A stretch of 64,000 nt of DNA, taken from contig ONCG01000019.1 of the NCBI GenBank assembly GCA_900316285.1, positions 1-64,000 of the forward strand. Direction: 5' to 3'. Made by a program: the position numbers and the translations under genes. A model generated the notes under the pieces. That model worked only from the letters and a program-made list of their open reading frames with translations, made no database searches and was not told the DNA's origin. Below are positions 1 to 7,519 of this stretch, in pieces (position 1 is the first letter of the stretch; every line of letters begins with the position of its first letter). Source of the stretch: an uncultured Prevotellaceae bacterium (GTDB lineage: Bacteria; Bacteroidota; Bacteroidia; Bacteroidales; Bacteroidaceae).

Positions 1-1
1 C

Positions 2-118
2 CAGCCTGAGGTGACCATCGACGCCGCTGGTCAGCGCGTCAAGGCCATGCTGCAGGGCCTGCAGGTCGAGGAGACCAACGAGAACGATGTCGACAAGGAG
101 GATGGGCAGCAGCCCTAA
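2..118 (+). CDS. C-terminal end of a probable HU-like DNA-binding protein (partial)
   Basis: The window opens inside a reading frame whose last 38 residues are visible. It begins QPEVTIDAAGQRVKAML, ends with an acidic Glu/Asp/Asn tail, and stops at a TAA. The visible part resembles the end of the HU/IHF-like DNA-binding proteins that Bacteroidales often encode just before a smalltalk peptide and a peptidoglycan hydrolase, and both of those follow here. The assignment rests mainly on this context, because the DNA-binding arm lies outside the window. It could instead be the tail of an unrelated small protein. Confidence 0.45.
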   Translation, partial: QPEVTIDAAGQRVKAMLQGLQVEETNENDVDKEDGQQP

Positions 119-222
119 AGACCCTCCCCCAAACCCCTCCCGTAAGGGAGGGGGGAACCTCCCCCGCCTCTCCGAAGGAGGGGAGTCGCGCGCCAGCGTT
201 GGGGGGGCTCGAGCACCCAGCG
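119..222. repeat. C-rich palindromic dispersed repeats after the HU-like gene
   Basis: Two short inverted repeats of the form CCCCTCCC...GGGAGGGG follow the stop codon directly (about 130-157 and 158-185). Related elements occur throughout this window, both between and inside genes. No reading frame here looks like a gene. Confidence 0.7.
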
Positions 223-352
223 TAGTCCCCTCCTCCGGGGAGGAGGGGTGCGGGGTGGTAGCGGAACAAACAATGATTGACCTATTAAATAGGTAAGGAC
301 CGTATTTTTCTCTACCACCCCTAACCCCTCCTTCCAAAAGGAGGGGACTACA
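223..352. repeat. MITE-like double-hairpin element, copy 1
   Basis: The element starts TAGTCCCCTCC and ends GGAGGGGACTA. Inside these ends are GGGGTGGTAG and its inverse CTACCACCCC, so the two halves are inverted relative to each other around an A/T-rich centre containing CCGTATTTTTCTCTACC. A second copy with the same ends and centre lies at 7351-7495. No transposase is present, so this looks like a non-autonomous element. Confidence 0.65.
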
Positions 353-453
353 GGCCGACATCCAGCCGTAGGGGCAGACCCCCGTGTCTGCCCGAACAAG
401 GAGGGAAGCAGAACGTCTGCCCGAACGCGCAGGTTCGTAGTAGGTAGCGGTGT

Positions 454-629
454 GAAAGCATTGCTTTCGGACACCGGGAGCATTGACTTTGCATCGCTAC
501 CTTATTGCGTTTAGACGCTGGGAGCTATGCTTTTGCAGTCTGAAAGCAATGCTTTTGCTGATTGAAAGCAATGCTCCGACTCTCTGGAATGATTGCATCC
601 GGAGGACAGGTGCAATGCTACGCAAAAAA
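454..629. repeat. 22-bp phased palindrome array A (8 units)
   Basis: Eight consecutive units of exactly 22 bp start at 454, 476, 498, 520, 542, 564, 586 and 608. Most carry a dyad such as AAAGCATTGCTTT or AAGCAATGCTT near the same position, followed by a variable 9-nt stretch. The last units are degenerate but keep the phase. The array ends 28 bp before the smalltalk-like start codon. Bases 353-453 contain C-rich repeat debris and no gene. Confidence 0.75.
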
Positions 630-657
630 TCGAAAAAATCTAACACCATATAATACT

Positions 658-834
658 ATGAAGAAAGAAGCCATTAAATACATCATTCAGCTCATCGTGG
701 CGATTCTCACCGCCATCGGTTCGACGCTGTCAGTAACCACCGCCGCTTCCGGTGCCCCTGCCGAAGGTGTTGCCCTGCTGGGCGGCACCATCGTGGGCAC
801 TGGCTGGCTGCATCACCTCAGCACGCTGGTATAG
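658..834 (+). CDS. smalltalk-like small membrane peptide
   Basis: A 58-residue peptide starting MKKEAIKYIIQLIVAILTAI, followed by a Ser/Thr/Ala/Gly-rich tail and a second hydrophobic stretch. The lysine-rich start followed by a single hydrophobic helix matches the Bacteroidales smalltalk family, which typically lies between an HU-like gene and a cell-wall hydrolase, as here. Family members are usually about 30 residues; this one is nearly twice as long because of the added Gly/Ala-rich C-terminus. The function of the family is unknown. The ATG at 658 is preferred because an upstream extension would run through the 22-bp repeat array. Confidence 0.65.
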   Translation: MKKEAIKYIIQLIVAILTAIGSTLSVTTAASGAPAEGVALLGGTIVGTGWLHHLSTLV

Positions 835-1062
835 AGGCCTCTCCCCCAACCCCTCCCCTGCAGGGAGGGGAGTGCGCGCCAGCGTTGTCGACACCCAGAT
901 GTAGGGATGGGCTTTATTGCCCATCAGCAAGGCAAGACAGCTTGCGGACGGGGATTAAACCCCGTCCCTACAAAGGGCAATGGGTCGCTGCGCCCAAAAT
1001 CATTCAAAAATAATTAATGAAAAATTAATGGACGATTAATGGGAATTAATGTTTGATAAAAT
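835..1062. repeat. Intergenic repeats between the smalltalk-like and M15 genes
   Basis: A C-rich palindrome (about 839-871) abuts the stop codon. It is followed by a second inverted pair, GTAGGGATGGG...GGGGATTAAACCCC...CCCTAC, at about 901-971. At 1010-1050 ATTAATG recurs at spacings of 10-11 bp just before the peptidase start. No gene is seen. Confidence 0.6.
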
Positions 1063-1434
1063 ATGGTGATGAAGTTAAGTAAGAATTTCACGTTAGAGGA
1101 GATGGTGGCGACGAGTCACAAGGGGTTGCAAGACATACCGACGCTGGCCGCCATTCAGAACCTGCAGAAGCTTTGCGTTCTCGTGTTGCAGCCGTTAAGA
1201 GATACCCTAGGCGCACCCGTCTACATCAATAGCGGGTATCGCTCGAAGCGACTGAACGCCCGAGTCGGGGGCGTACCGAATTCCCGACACCTGCAAGGAC
1301 GGGCTGCCGACATCCATTGCGACAACCTCGACTATGCAAAAGTGATCTTTGACATATTGAGACAAAATCCAAATGTAGACAAAGTGTTGCTTGAGAGAAA
1401 AGGGCATAGCACTTGGGTGCATGTGCAACTCTGA
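1063..1434 (+). CDS. Peptidase M15-family cell-wall hydrolase (D-Ala-D-Ala carboxypeptidase-like)
   Basis: A 123-residue single-domain zinc peptidase of the M15 (Peptidase_M15_3-like) type. It is predicted to cut peptide stems of peptidoglycan, as phage endolysins and VanY-like enzymes do. The metal-site motif SRHLQGRAADI is at about residues 73-83, the closing WVHVQL near residue 120, and YINSGYRS precedes them. There is no signal peptide, so export would need lysis or a partner protein. Its position after the HU-like and smalltalk-like genes matches a recurrent Bacteroidales cassette in which this slot holds an amidase or an M15 enzyme. The ATG at 1069 is an alternative start. Confidence 0.85.
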   Translation: MVMKLSKNFTLEEMVATSHKGLQDIPTLAAIQNLQKLCVLVLQPLRDTLGAPVYINSGYRSKRLNARVGGVPNSRHLQGRAADIHCDNLDYAKVIFDILRQNPNVDKVLLERKGHSTWVHVQL

Positions 1435-1730
1435 CCCCCATGGGGGTAGGGTTTAGAACGGTTCAGAAGGTTAAGAAGCGCTGCACGCAGTTTAGAATGG
1501 TTTAGATCCCTGCGGACGGGTAAAGCGCTTCGGGTGTTCGTCATTGTTCGGGCAGACGACCTCCCCCAGCTCCCCCGTCGCGAATGAGGGATTCGCTCCC
1601 CTTTGTGGGGCCGCAGCCATATCGATGGCTGCTCTAAAGACCCCAGTCGCCTCCGAAGGAGGGTGGCAAAAGGGTCTGCCCCTACATGTGGCGAAAGCGA
1701 CAAAGCCGAGTGCGGAAAAATTCAAATAAA

Positions 1731-1762
1731 TTTGGTTTTTCGCTCGCTTATTCGTACCTTTG
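1731..1762 (+). promoter_or_regulatory. Promoter module, copy 1 upstream of dsbD
   Basis: TTTG at 1731-1734, a 20-bp spacer containing CGCTCGCTTATTCG, then TACCTTTG at 1755-1762. This matches the Bacteroidetes -33/-7 consensus. It is a near-copy of the module at 1924-1954. Confidence 0.55.
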
Positions 1763-1923
1763 GCTGTCGCCGCGCTCGGCTATGCCGCTTTCGTAGTGAA
1801 ACGGAGAAAGAAGGTACTCTCGTTGACTTCGTCTTCAAATGTCACGACTCGGCCAATTAAACAAGTTTATTGGCTCTCGCTGCTCCATTTGCTCGGAAAT
1901 GAAAAAGAAAAATGCATTTTCTT

Positions 1924-1954
1924 TTTGCATTTCGCTCGCTTATTCGTACCTTTG
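1924..1954 (+). promoter_or_regulatory. Promoter module, copy 2 upstream of dsbD
   Basis: TTTG at 1924-1927, a 19-bp spacer, and TACCTTTG at 1947-1954. The spacer CATTTCGCTCGCTTATTCG recurs almost unchanged before the PfkB kinase (19381-19411) and upp (39997-40027, minus). Confidence 0.7.
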
Positions 1955-2007
1955 TGGCATGTTTGTACGTTATATATAAAAGAACTCAAAAACCAAAGAC
2001 AAATAAC

Positions 2008-4068
2008 ATGAAACGGCTAACAGCAATTAGTTTTCTTCTGATGGTCTTCTTTGCCGTACAGGCACAGATGCAAGACCCCGTGAAATTCAAGTCTGAACTG
2101 AAGACGGGCTCCGGTCCTGAGGCGGAGATGATCTTCAGCGCCACCATCGATCCCGGCTGGCACGTCTACTCTACAAACCTCGGTCAGGACGGTCCCATCG
2201 AGGCTTCGCTGCACGTCAACAAGAAGGATGGTGTGGAGCTGGTGGGAAAGCTCACTCCGAAGGGCAAGGAAATCTCGCAATACGACGAGATGTTCGGCAT
2301 GAAGCTGCGCTACTTCGAGAATGCCGTGCAGTTTGTGCAGAAGGTGAAGTTCACGAAGCCTCAATACGACATCGATGCCTACCTGGAGTGGGGTGCGTGC
2401 AATGACGAGATGTGCATGCCGCCGGGCGAGGCTGTGCTGAAGAAGAGCGGTAAGAGTCCGGCGGTGGAAACCTCCCCCAACCCCTCCGAAGGAGGGGAGA
2501 ACGTTCCAGCTGAAGCTTCTGCAGAGGAAAAGGAGAAGGCCGATGCTACCGAGGATGCTGCCGCTGTTCAGGCCGACTCGGCTGCGGTGGATACAACCCT
2601 CAACGCCTCAACTTCTCAACCTCTCAACTCAGAGGGTCTCTGGCGACCGGTCATTCAGGAACTGCGTGCGATGGGCAGCGGCGACAGCATTGCCAATCGT
2701 TCGCTGTGGTACATCCTGCTGATGGGCTTCGTCGGTGGTTTGCTCGCTGTGGCGATGCCCTGCATCTGGCCGATCATCCCGATGACGGTGAGCTTCTTCC
2801 TGAAGCGTGCGAAGACGGATAAGAAGAAAGGTATCAAGGATGCCGTTACATATGGCCTGTCGATCATTGTGATCTATCTGGCACTGGGACTGCTCGTCAC
2901 GGCTTGCTTCGGCAGCGACACACTAAATGCATTGTCGACGAATGCGGTGTTCAACATCTTCCTGTTCCTGTTGCTGGTGGTGTTCGCCCTGTCGTTCTTC
3001 GGATGGTTTGAAATCAAACTGCCCGACCGCTGGGCAAACGCTGTCGACACAAAGGCTTCGAACACCAGTGGCCTGCTCTCCATCTTCCTCATGGCGTTCA
3101 CACTGGTGCTGGTGAGCTTCTCCTGCACGGCACCGATCATCGGACTGCTGCTCGTGGAGACGACGACCAGCGGCAACTGGGTGGCTCCGGCACTCGGCAT
3201 GTTTGGCTTTGCGCTGGCGCTGGCCCTGCCGTTCACGCTGTTTGCGATGTTCCCGTCGTGGCTGAAGCAGGCTCCGAAGTCGGGCTCGTGGATGACCACG
3301 ATAAAGATTGTGCTGGGATTCATCGAACTCGCCTTCGCACTGAAGTTCTTCTCCGTCGCCGACCTCGCCTACGGCTGGCATCTGTGCGACCGTGAGGTAT
3401 TCCTCTCACTGTGGATTGTCATCTTCGGTCTGCTCGGCGCATATCTTGTGGGCTGGCTGAAGTTCCAGGAGGACGAGATCGGTGGTGACATCCGCAAACC
3501 CATGCCCGTGCTCTGCATCATGGGCGGTCTCGTCTCGTTTGCCTTCGCCATCTATATGATTCCCGGTCTGTGGGGTGCTCCGTGTAAGGCAGTGAGTGCT
3601 TTCGCTCCGCCCATCAACACGCAGGATTTCAACTTGAACACGAAGACCGTGGAGGCTCGCTTCACCGACTACGAGCAAGCAATGGCCGCCGCCAAGGCCG
3701 AAGGCAAGCCGGTGTTCATCGACTTCACTGGCTTTGGCTGCGTGAACTGCCGAAAGATGGAAGCAGCCGTGTGGACCGACCCACGCGTAGCCGACAAGCT
3801 GCGTCACGACTACGTGCTCGTCTCGTTGTTTGTGGATGACAAGACGCCGCTTGCTGAGCCGATGGAGGTCACCGACGAGAAGGGAGAAACCCACACGCTG
3901 CGCACCGTCGGAGCGAAGTGGAGCTATCTGCAGAGCCATAAGTTCGGTGCCAACGCCCAGCCGTTCTACGTCATCGTCGATGCCGACGGCAATCCGCTCA
4001 CCGGCTCCTATTCCTATAAGGAAGACGTGCCAGCGTTCCTGGAGTACCTTACTAGCCCCCTAAAATAG
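2008..4068 (+). CDS. dsbD: Thiol:disulfide interchange protein DsbD
   Basis: A 686-residue inner-membrane reductant conductor that moves electrons from cytoplasmic thioredoxin to periplasmic partners. In order it has a signal peptide (MKRLTAISFLLMVFFAVQAQ), an N-terminal DsbD domain with a Cys pair in CNDEMC (about 131-136), a membrane core with AMPCIWP (about 250) and SFSCTAP (about 372), and a C-terminal thioredoxin fold with GCVNCR (about 578-583). The ATG at 2008 is chosen because it begins a clean signal peptide. The linker before the membrane core carries two repeat-derived inserts: C-rich palindrome DNA at about 2471-2500, and four octamers at 2599-2630 encoding TLNASTSQPLNS. The last residues and the stop codon also come from repeat DNA. 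Confidence 0.95.
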   Translation: MKRLTAISFLLMVFFAVQAQMQDPVKFKSELKTGSGPEAEMIFSATIDPGWHVYSTNLGQDGPIEASLHVNKKDGVELVGKLTPKGKEISQYDEMFGMKLRYFENAVQFVQKVKFTKPQYDIDAYLEWGACNDEMCMPPGEAVLKKSGKSPAVETSPNPSEGGENVPAEASAEEKEKADATEDAAAVQADSAAVDTTLNASTSQPLNSEGLWRPVIQELRAMGSGDSIANRSLWYILLMGFVGGLLAVAMPCIWPIIPMTVSFFLKRAKTDKKKGIKDAVTYGLSIIVIYLALGLLVTACFGSDTLNALSTNAVFNIFLFLLLVVFALSFFGWFEIKLPDRWANAVDTKASNTSGLLSIFLMAFTLVLVSFSCTAPIIGLLLVETTTSGNWVAPALGMFGFALALALPFTLFAMFPSWLKQAPKSGSWMTTIKIVLGFIELAFALKFFSVADLAYGWHLCDREVFLSLWIVIFGLLGAYLVGWLKFQEDEIGGDIRKPMPVLCIMGGLVSFAFAIYMIPGLWGAPCKAVSAFAPPINTQDFNLNTKTVEARFTDYEQAMAAAKAEGKPVFIDFTGFGCVNCRKMEAAVWTDPRVADKLRHDYVLVSLFVDDKTPLAEPMEVTDEKGETHTLRTVGAKWSYLQSHKFGANAQPFYVIVDADGNPLTGSYSYKEDVPAFLEYLTSPLK

Positions 4069-4264
4069 GGGTAGAGCCCCCTAAAATAGGGGGTTGGGGG
4101 TCTTGAGTAATCTCCCCCATTACCTCGCAAGCCCTTAGGCAAGCCCCCAAAAAGTAAAACAGATAACAGAGTTCATTAACATAAATGTATCACAAGACCC
4201 CCAACCCCCTATGTTAGGGGGCTAAAACAAGACCCCCAACCCCCTATTTTAGGGGGCAATAGCC
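4069..4264. repeat. Paired inverted C-rich repeats between dsbD and the desulfidase-type gene
   Basis: AGCCCCCTAAAATAGGGG occurs twice at the left side. AAGACCCCCAACCCCCTAT...AGGGGGC occurs twice in the opposite sense at the right (about 4192-4260), bracketing about 80 bp of plain sequence. The right copy ends six bases before the next start codon, so any ribosome-binding region is repeat-derived. Confidence 0.7.
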
Positions 4265-5605
4265 ATGATAACAAACGAACAAAAAAAGGCATTAATCAGC
4301 CTGATGAAACAAGAAGTGGTGCCGGCCATCGGTTGTACCGAGCCGATGGCAGTGGCGCTGTGTACGGCCCGTGCCACGGAGCTGCTGGGCTGTCGACCCG
4401 AGAAAATCACCGCCCAGCTATCGGGCAATATCCTGAAAAACGCCATGGGCGTAGGCATTCCCGGCACGGGGATGATTGGTCTGCCCATCGCCATTGCCTT
4501 GGGCGCCCTCATCGGTAAGTCAGAATACCAGTTGGAAGTGCTGAAGGATCTCACACCCGCAGCACTGGAAGAAGGTAAGCGCTACATCGCCGAAAATCGC
4601 ATCAACATCGGTGTGAAGGCAAACTGCTGCGACCTGCTCTATATCGAGATCACCTGCGAGGCCGACGGACGTAGCGAGACGGCAATCATCGAGGGGAGTC
4701 ATACACACTTCAGGGAATCCCCCGGCAGACCCACCCCCCAGCCCCTCCCTGTGAGGGAGGGGAGTGATTACTCTCAAGGAGACGATGGAGTCCAAGCAGA
4801 AAAGGATATTACTCCCCTCCCTCACAGGGAGGGGCAGGAGGGTGGGTCTCTTACTCTGCGCCTCGTCTACGACTTCGCTACGGAAACGCCGGTGGAGGAG
4901 TTGCGGTTCATTCTGCAGACAAGGGAACTGAATATGGCGGCAGCACGTGAGGCCCTGCGACATAACTACGGCCATAACCTCGGAAAGACCATCGACCGCC
5001 CGCTGGCAAAGGGCATCTTCGGCGATAGCATCTTCTCGCATGTCATCGCGAAGACCGCCGCCGCCTGCGATGCACGCATGGGTGGAGCGATGATTCCCGT
5101 GATGTCGAACTCAGGCTCGGGCAACCAAGGCATCTGCGCCACGAATCCCGTTGCCGTCTATGCCGAGGAGAACGAGAACACCGAGGAGGAGCTCATCCGT
5201 GCGCTCACGCTCTCGCACCTCACCGCTATCTATATCAAGCAGAGCCTCGGCCGTCTGTCGGCGCTCTGTGGGTGTGTGGTGGCAGGCATCGGCTCCAGCG
5301 TGGGCATCACCTATCTGATGGGTGGCGACTACGAGCGCGTCTGCCGCTCGGTGAAAAACATGATTGCCAACCTCACAGGCATGCTCTGCGACGGCGCGAA
5401 GCCTTCGTGCTCGCTGAAGATTGTGTCGGGTGTGTCGACAGCCGTTCTTTCCGCCGTTCTCTCGATGGAAGGGAAGTGCGTGACATCGGCAGAAGGCATC
5501 GTCGACGACTGTGTCGACAAGACCATTCATAACCTCACCAGTATTGGTGCTGAGGCCATGTGCCAAACCGATCGCATGATCCTTGATATCATGACGCATA
5601 AATAG
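4265..5605 (+). CDS. L-cysteine desulfidase family protein (CyuA/UPF0597, serine dehydratase alpha-like)
   Basis: A 446-residue member of the UPF0597/CyuA family, whose characterised members are Fe-S enzymes breaking cysteine into pyruvate, ammonia and sulfide. Visible family signatures are VVPAIGCTEPMAVAL near the N-terminus, SNSGSGNQGI near residue 281, and LCDGAKPSCSLK near 375-385, which supplies further conserved cysteines. About 40 residues (roughly 155-195) are encoded by a complete C-rich palindromic element (4728-4848) lying in frame between IEGSHTHF and LTLRLVYDF. This probably forms a surface loop. Substrate specificity (cysteine versus serine) cannot be fixed from sequence alone. 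Confidence 0.88.
   Translation: MITNEQKKALISLMKQEVVPAIGCTEPMAVALCTARATELLGCRPEKITAQLSGNILKNAMGVGIPGTGMIGLPIAIALGALIGKSEYQLEVLKDLTPAALEEGKRYIAENRINIGVKANCCDLLYIEITCEADGRSETAIIEGSHTHFRESPGRPTPQPLPVREGSDYSQGDDGVQAEKDITPLPHREGQEGGSLTLRLVYDFATETPVEELRFILQTRELNMAAAREALRHNYGHNLGKTIDRPLAKGIFGDSIFSHVIAKTAAACDARMGGAMIPVMSNSGSGNQGICATNPVAVYAEENENTEEELIRALTLSHLTAIYIKQSLGRLSALCGCVVAGIGSSVGITYLMGGDYERVCRSVKNMIANLTGMLCDGAKPSCSLKIVSGVSTAVLSAVLSMEGKCVTSAEGIVDDCVDKTIHNLTSIGAEAMCQTDRMILDIMTHK
4728..4848. repeat. C-rich palindromic element inside a coding sequence
   Basis: The element runs from GACCCACC to its inverse GGTGGGTC, with CCCCTCCC...GGGAGGGG hairpins in each half. This is the same architecture as the intergenic elements at 30809-30912 and 39156-39260. 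Here it is translated as part of the desulfidase-type protein without a stop or frameshift. Confidence 0.8.
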
Positions 5606-5763
5606 AAAGACCTCGGAGAGGTCACACTATGGTAACCGCAGGTCTTGACCTGCGGAATAAGCATATATACAAGAGGACGACTTCGAAGATGTCGCACATA
5701 ACCATGAACCAAGTAAACGAATTGGCTTTTCTAGAACATTTTGAGAATTAATGGGGAACGCTT
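5606..5763. repeat. Short palindromic repeats before the DUF2442 gene
   Basis: Contains GACCTCGGAGAGGTC and CGCAGGTCTTGACCTGCGG inverted repeats. A 40-codon open frame (5629-5751) crosses them but resembles no known protein. The usual partner of DUF2442 proteins, a DUF4160 toxin, is not detectable here. Confidence 0.5.
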
Positions 5764-6165
5764 ATGAAGATTAAGGAGATTTGGTTTGATGCCGATTATA
5801 TTTATGGCAGAGACGAAGAGGGAAAAGAGTATAAACAATCATTACTCTGGTATTCGAGGCTACGACATGCCAATGAAGAAGAACGCAGTAACTACACATT
5901 TGGTTTAAGCGGCATTCATTGGCGAGATTTGGATGAAGATGTCAGCTTCGAGAGTTTTGGGTATGAGGATGCTGAACCGAGCAGCATACAGCGTTTTTTT
6001 CTTACCCATAAGGAAATCAATGTGGCAGAGTTTGCACGCTCAATGGGAATGAATCCCACATTGCTACGAAACTACATCTATGGCTTCAAGAAACAATCAA
6101 AAGAACGTGAGCAAGAGATACTTGACCATATTCATAAGTTAGGGGAAGAGATGGTTGCTGCCTAG
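5764..6165 (+). CDS. DUF2442 domain protein with C-terminal helix-turn-helix-like region
   Basis: 133 residues. The N-terminal 65 residues (MKIKEIWFDADYIYGRDE through HWRDLDEDVSFESF) are typical of DUF2442, a fold often found in antitoxins paired with DUF4160 proteins. The C-terminal region (about 85-130, with VAEFARSMGMNPTLLRNYIYG) looks like a DNA-binding helix-turn-helix. A DNA-binding antitoxin or regulator is likely, but no toxin gene is adjacent. The gene is more A/T-rich than its neighbours, which suggests separate acquisition. Confidence 0.75.
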   Translation: MKIKEIWFDADYIYGRDEEGKEYKQSLLWYSRLRHANEEERSNYTFGLSGIHWRDLDEDVSFESFGYEDAEPSSIQRFFLTHKEINVAEFARSMGMNPTLLRNYIYGFKKQSKEREQEILDHIHKLGEEMVAA

Positions 6166-6194
6166 CCATAAGTAGCAGGAGGGTGCCAAAAAAG

Positions 6195-6241
6195 AATAAT
6201 GGATGAAAAGACAGCAGGCCGACATCTTTTCATCCATTATT
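6195..6241. terminator. Bidirectional intrinsic terminator
   Basis: A perfect 16-bp stem (AATAATGGATGAAAAG with its inverse at 6226-6241) sits between convergent genes. It is followed by TCATTTT on the plus side and preceded by an A-run that becomes a T-run on the minus strand. Confidence 0.8.
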
Positions 6242-6331
6242 TCATTTTGACACACCCTCGTTTCGTTTGGGAACCATGGATTCGTAATTGTGCGGTCAGA
6301 CTTGAGGGGTCTGCCCCTACGCATGGGGTTC

Positions 6332-7258
6332 TTACTTAATCCTCACAAACACTGGATAATGATCGGAGGGGAGGCGGCGCTGGTAGCGGCTGAAGGAGAT
6401 TTCCTGCGGGGCATCTGACGCTTTTTCCTTATCCACAGACGTGCTGTCGGGGGTCCAATAGGCATCGGTGAGGAGTCCGTAGGCATCAACGCGGGTTTGT
6501 GGCGATACGAAGACATGGTCGATGCGCGATGTGGTGTAGAGGTCGGGCTTGAAGCCGTTGAAGGTGCCAGTCTTGGCAAACCGCAGTCGTGTGGTGAGAT
6601 AGCTGTCTTTCAGGATTCCCGACTCCGTGAAGATGCGGTAGATTTCGTTGGTTTGGTCGACGTTGAAGTCGCCGGTGAGGATGACGGGTGCTCCCTTGGC
6701 GATTTCGCGAATGCGCTGTACGACGAGCTTCGCTGCTTCTCGGCGTGCCGTCGTGCCGACGTGATCCATGTGTAGGTTGAAGAAAAAGAATTTCTTCTTC
6801 GTCTTCATGTTCTTGAACTTTCCCCATGTGCAGATGCGGATGCAGGCGGCATCCCAGCCGAGGCCGGGCTTCTCGGGTGTCTCGCTGAGCCAGAAGTTTC
6901 CGTTGTCGAGGAGTCGGATATGGTCTTTCTTATAGAAGATGGCGGCATATTCGCCTTCGGTCTTTCCATCGTCACGGCCCACGCCTATATAGTCGTAGCC
7001 ATCGAGGCCCTGCAGGAGGTCGAGGAGCTGCGGGTGGAGCACTTCCTGTGCACCGAAGATGTCGGGAGCGAGGAAGTTCACCTGGTCGCAGATGACTGGG
7101 CAGCGCTGTTTCCAACTGTTGCCGCGCTCGTTGTCTTCCTTGTTTTGATAGCGGATGTTGTAGGAGCCCACGAGCATCTGTGCAGAAATTTCATTTCCCG
7201 CAAACGAGGGAAATATGAAGAGGAGGATGAGAAGAAGGGAGGAGAATTGTCGGGTCAT
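6332..7258 (-). CDS. Secreted endonuclease/exonuclease/phosphatase family protein
   Basis: 308 residues with a signal peptide (MTRQFSSLLLILLFIFPSFA). The metal-dependent phosphoesterase fold shows its motifs in order: SYNIR (about 32), GAQEVL (about 70), NLHMDHVG (about 162), GDFNVD (about 196) and the closing SDHYPVF near 299. Family members hydrolyse phosphodiesters or phosphomonoesters in nucleic acids, inositol phosphates or lipids, and the substrate here cannot be told. The protein is predicted to be periplasmic or surface-exposed. It is transcribed in the same direction as icd, with a 261-bp gap that contains a MITE-like element. Confidence 0.88.
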   Translation of the reverse strand: MTRQFSSLLLILLFIFPSFAGNEISAQMLVGSYNIRYQNKEDNERGNSWKQRCPVICDQVNFLAPDIFGAQEVLHPQLLDLLQGLDGYDYIGVGRDDGKTEGEYAAIFYKKDHIRLLDNGNFWLSETPEKPGLGWDAACIRICTWGKFKNMKTKKKFFFFNLHMDHVGTTARREAAKLVVQRIREIAKGAPVILTGDFNVDQTNEIYRIFTESGILKDSYLTTRLRFAKTGTFNGFKPDLYTTSRIDHVFVSPQTRVDAYGLLTDAYWTPDSTSVDKEKASDAPQEISFSRYQRRLPSDHYPVFVRIK

Positions 7259-7350
7259 AGTTGAGTAATGTAAGTGTTGTCGTTTTGGGGAGTGTTGTGA
7301 AACAGCAATAAAAAGGAGGATGTGTCAAAATGAAGAATGGAGTCGTTTTG

Positions 7351-7495
7351 TAGTCCCCTCCTTCGGGAAGGAGGGGTCAGGGGTGGTAGCGACAAATAAG
7401 GTTTGACTTTTACCTAAATATTTGATTTGTAATAGGTTATGACCGTATTTTTCTCTACCACCCCGTACCCCTCCTCCCAGGAGGAGGGGACCACA
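7351..7495. repeat. MITE-like double-hairpin element, copy 2
   Basis: Begins TAGTCCCCTCC, contains GGGGTGGTAG and the inverse CTACCACCCC, and ends GGAGGGGACCACA. It shares the ends and the central GACCGTATTTTTCTCTACCA with copy 1 at 223-352. The rest of the 7259-7519 gap shows nothing gene-like. Confidence 0.65.
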
Positions 7496-7519
7496 GGACA
7501 CATCCCCTATGATAGGAAG

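Larger units (their letters stand above)
1435..2007. repeat. 573-bp repeat-rich intergenic region
   Basis: No convincing gene. It contains degenerate GGTTxAGAA-type short repeats (1448-1515) and a roughly 100-bp element at 1559-1660 whose inverted copy lies inside the coding sequence near 18561-18667. It also contains a fragment of the CTTTC...GAAAG element near 1790-1815, and two copies of a promoter module feeding dsbD. Hydrophilic frames here are generated by the repeats. Confidence 0.6.

Noticed and set aside
115-483. Frames translating to Pro/Arg/Gly-rich proteins over the C-rich repeats here and at 1332-1860, 4520-5041, 30486-30860 and 38780-39208
   Set aside because: Their sequence comes from the palindromic elements or lies antisense to real genes; none shows a protein family.
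5629-5751. A 40-codon frame as a remnant DUF4160 toxin
   Set aside because: No residues recognisably match DUF4160, and the frame is mainly generated by palindromic repeats.
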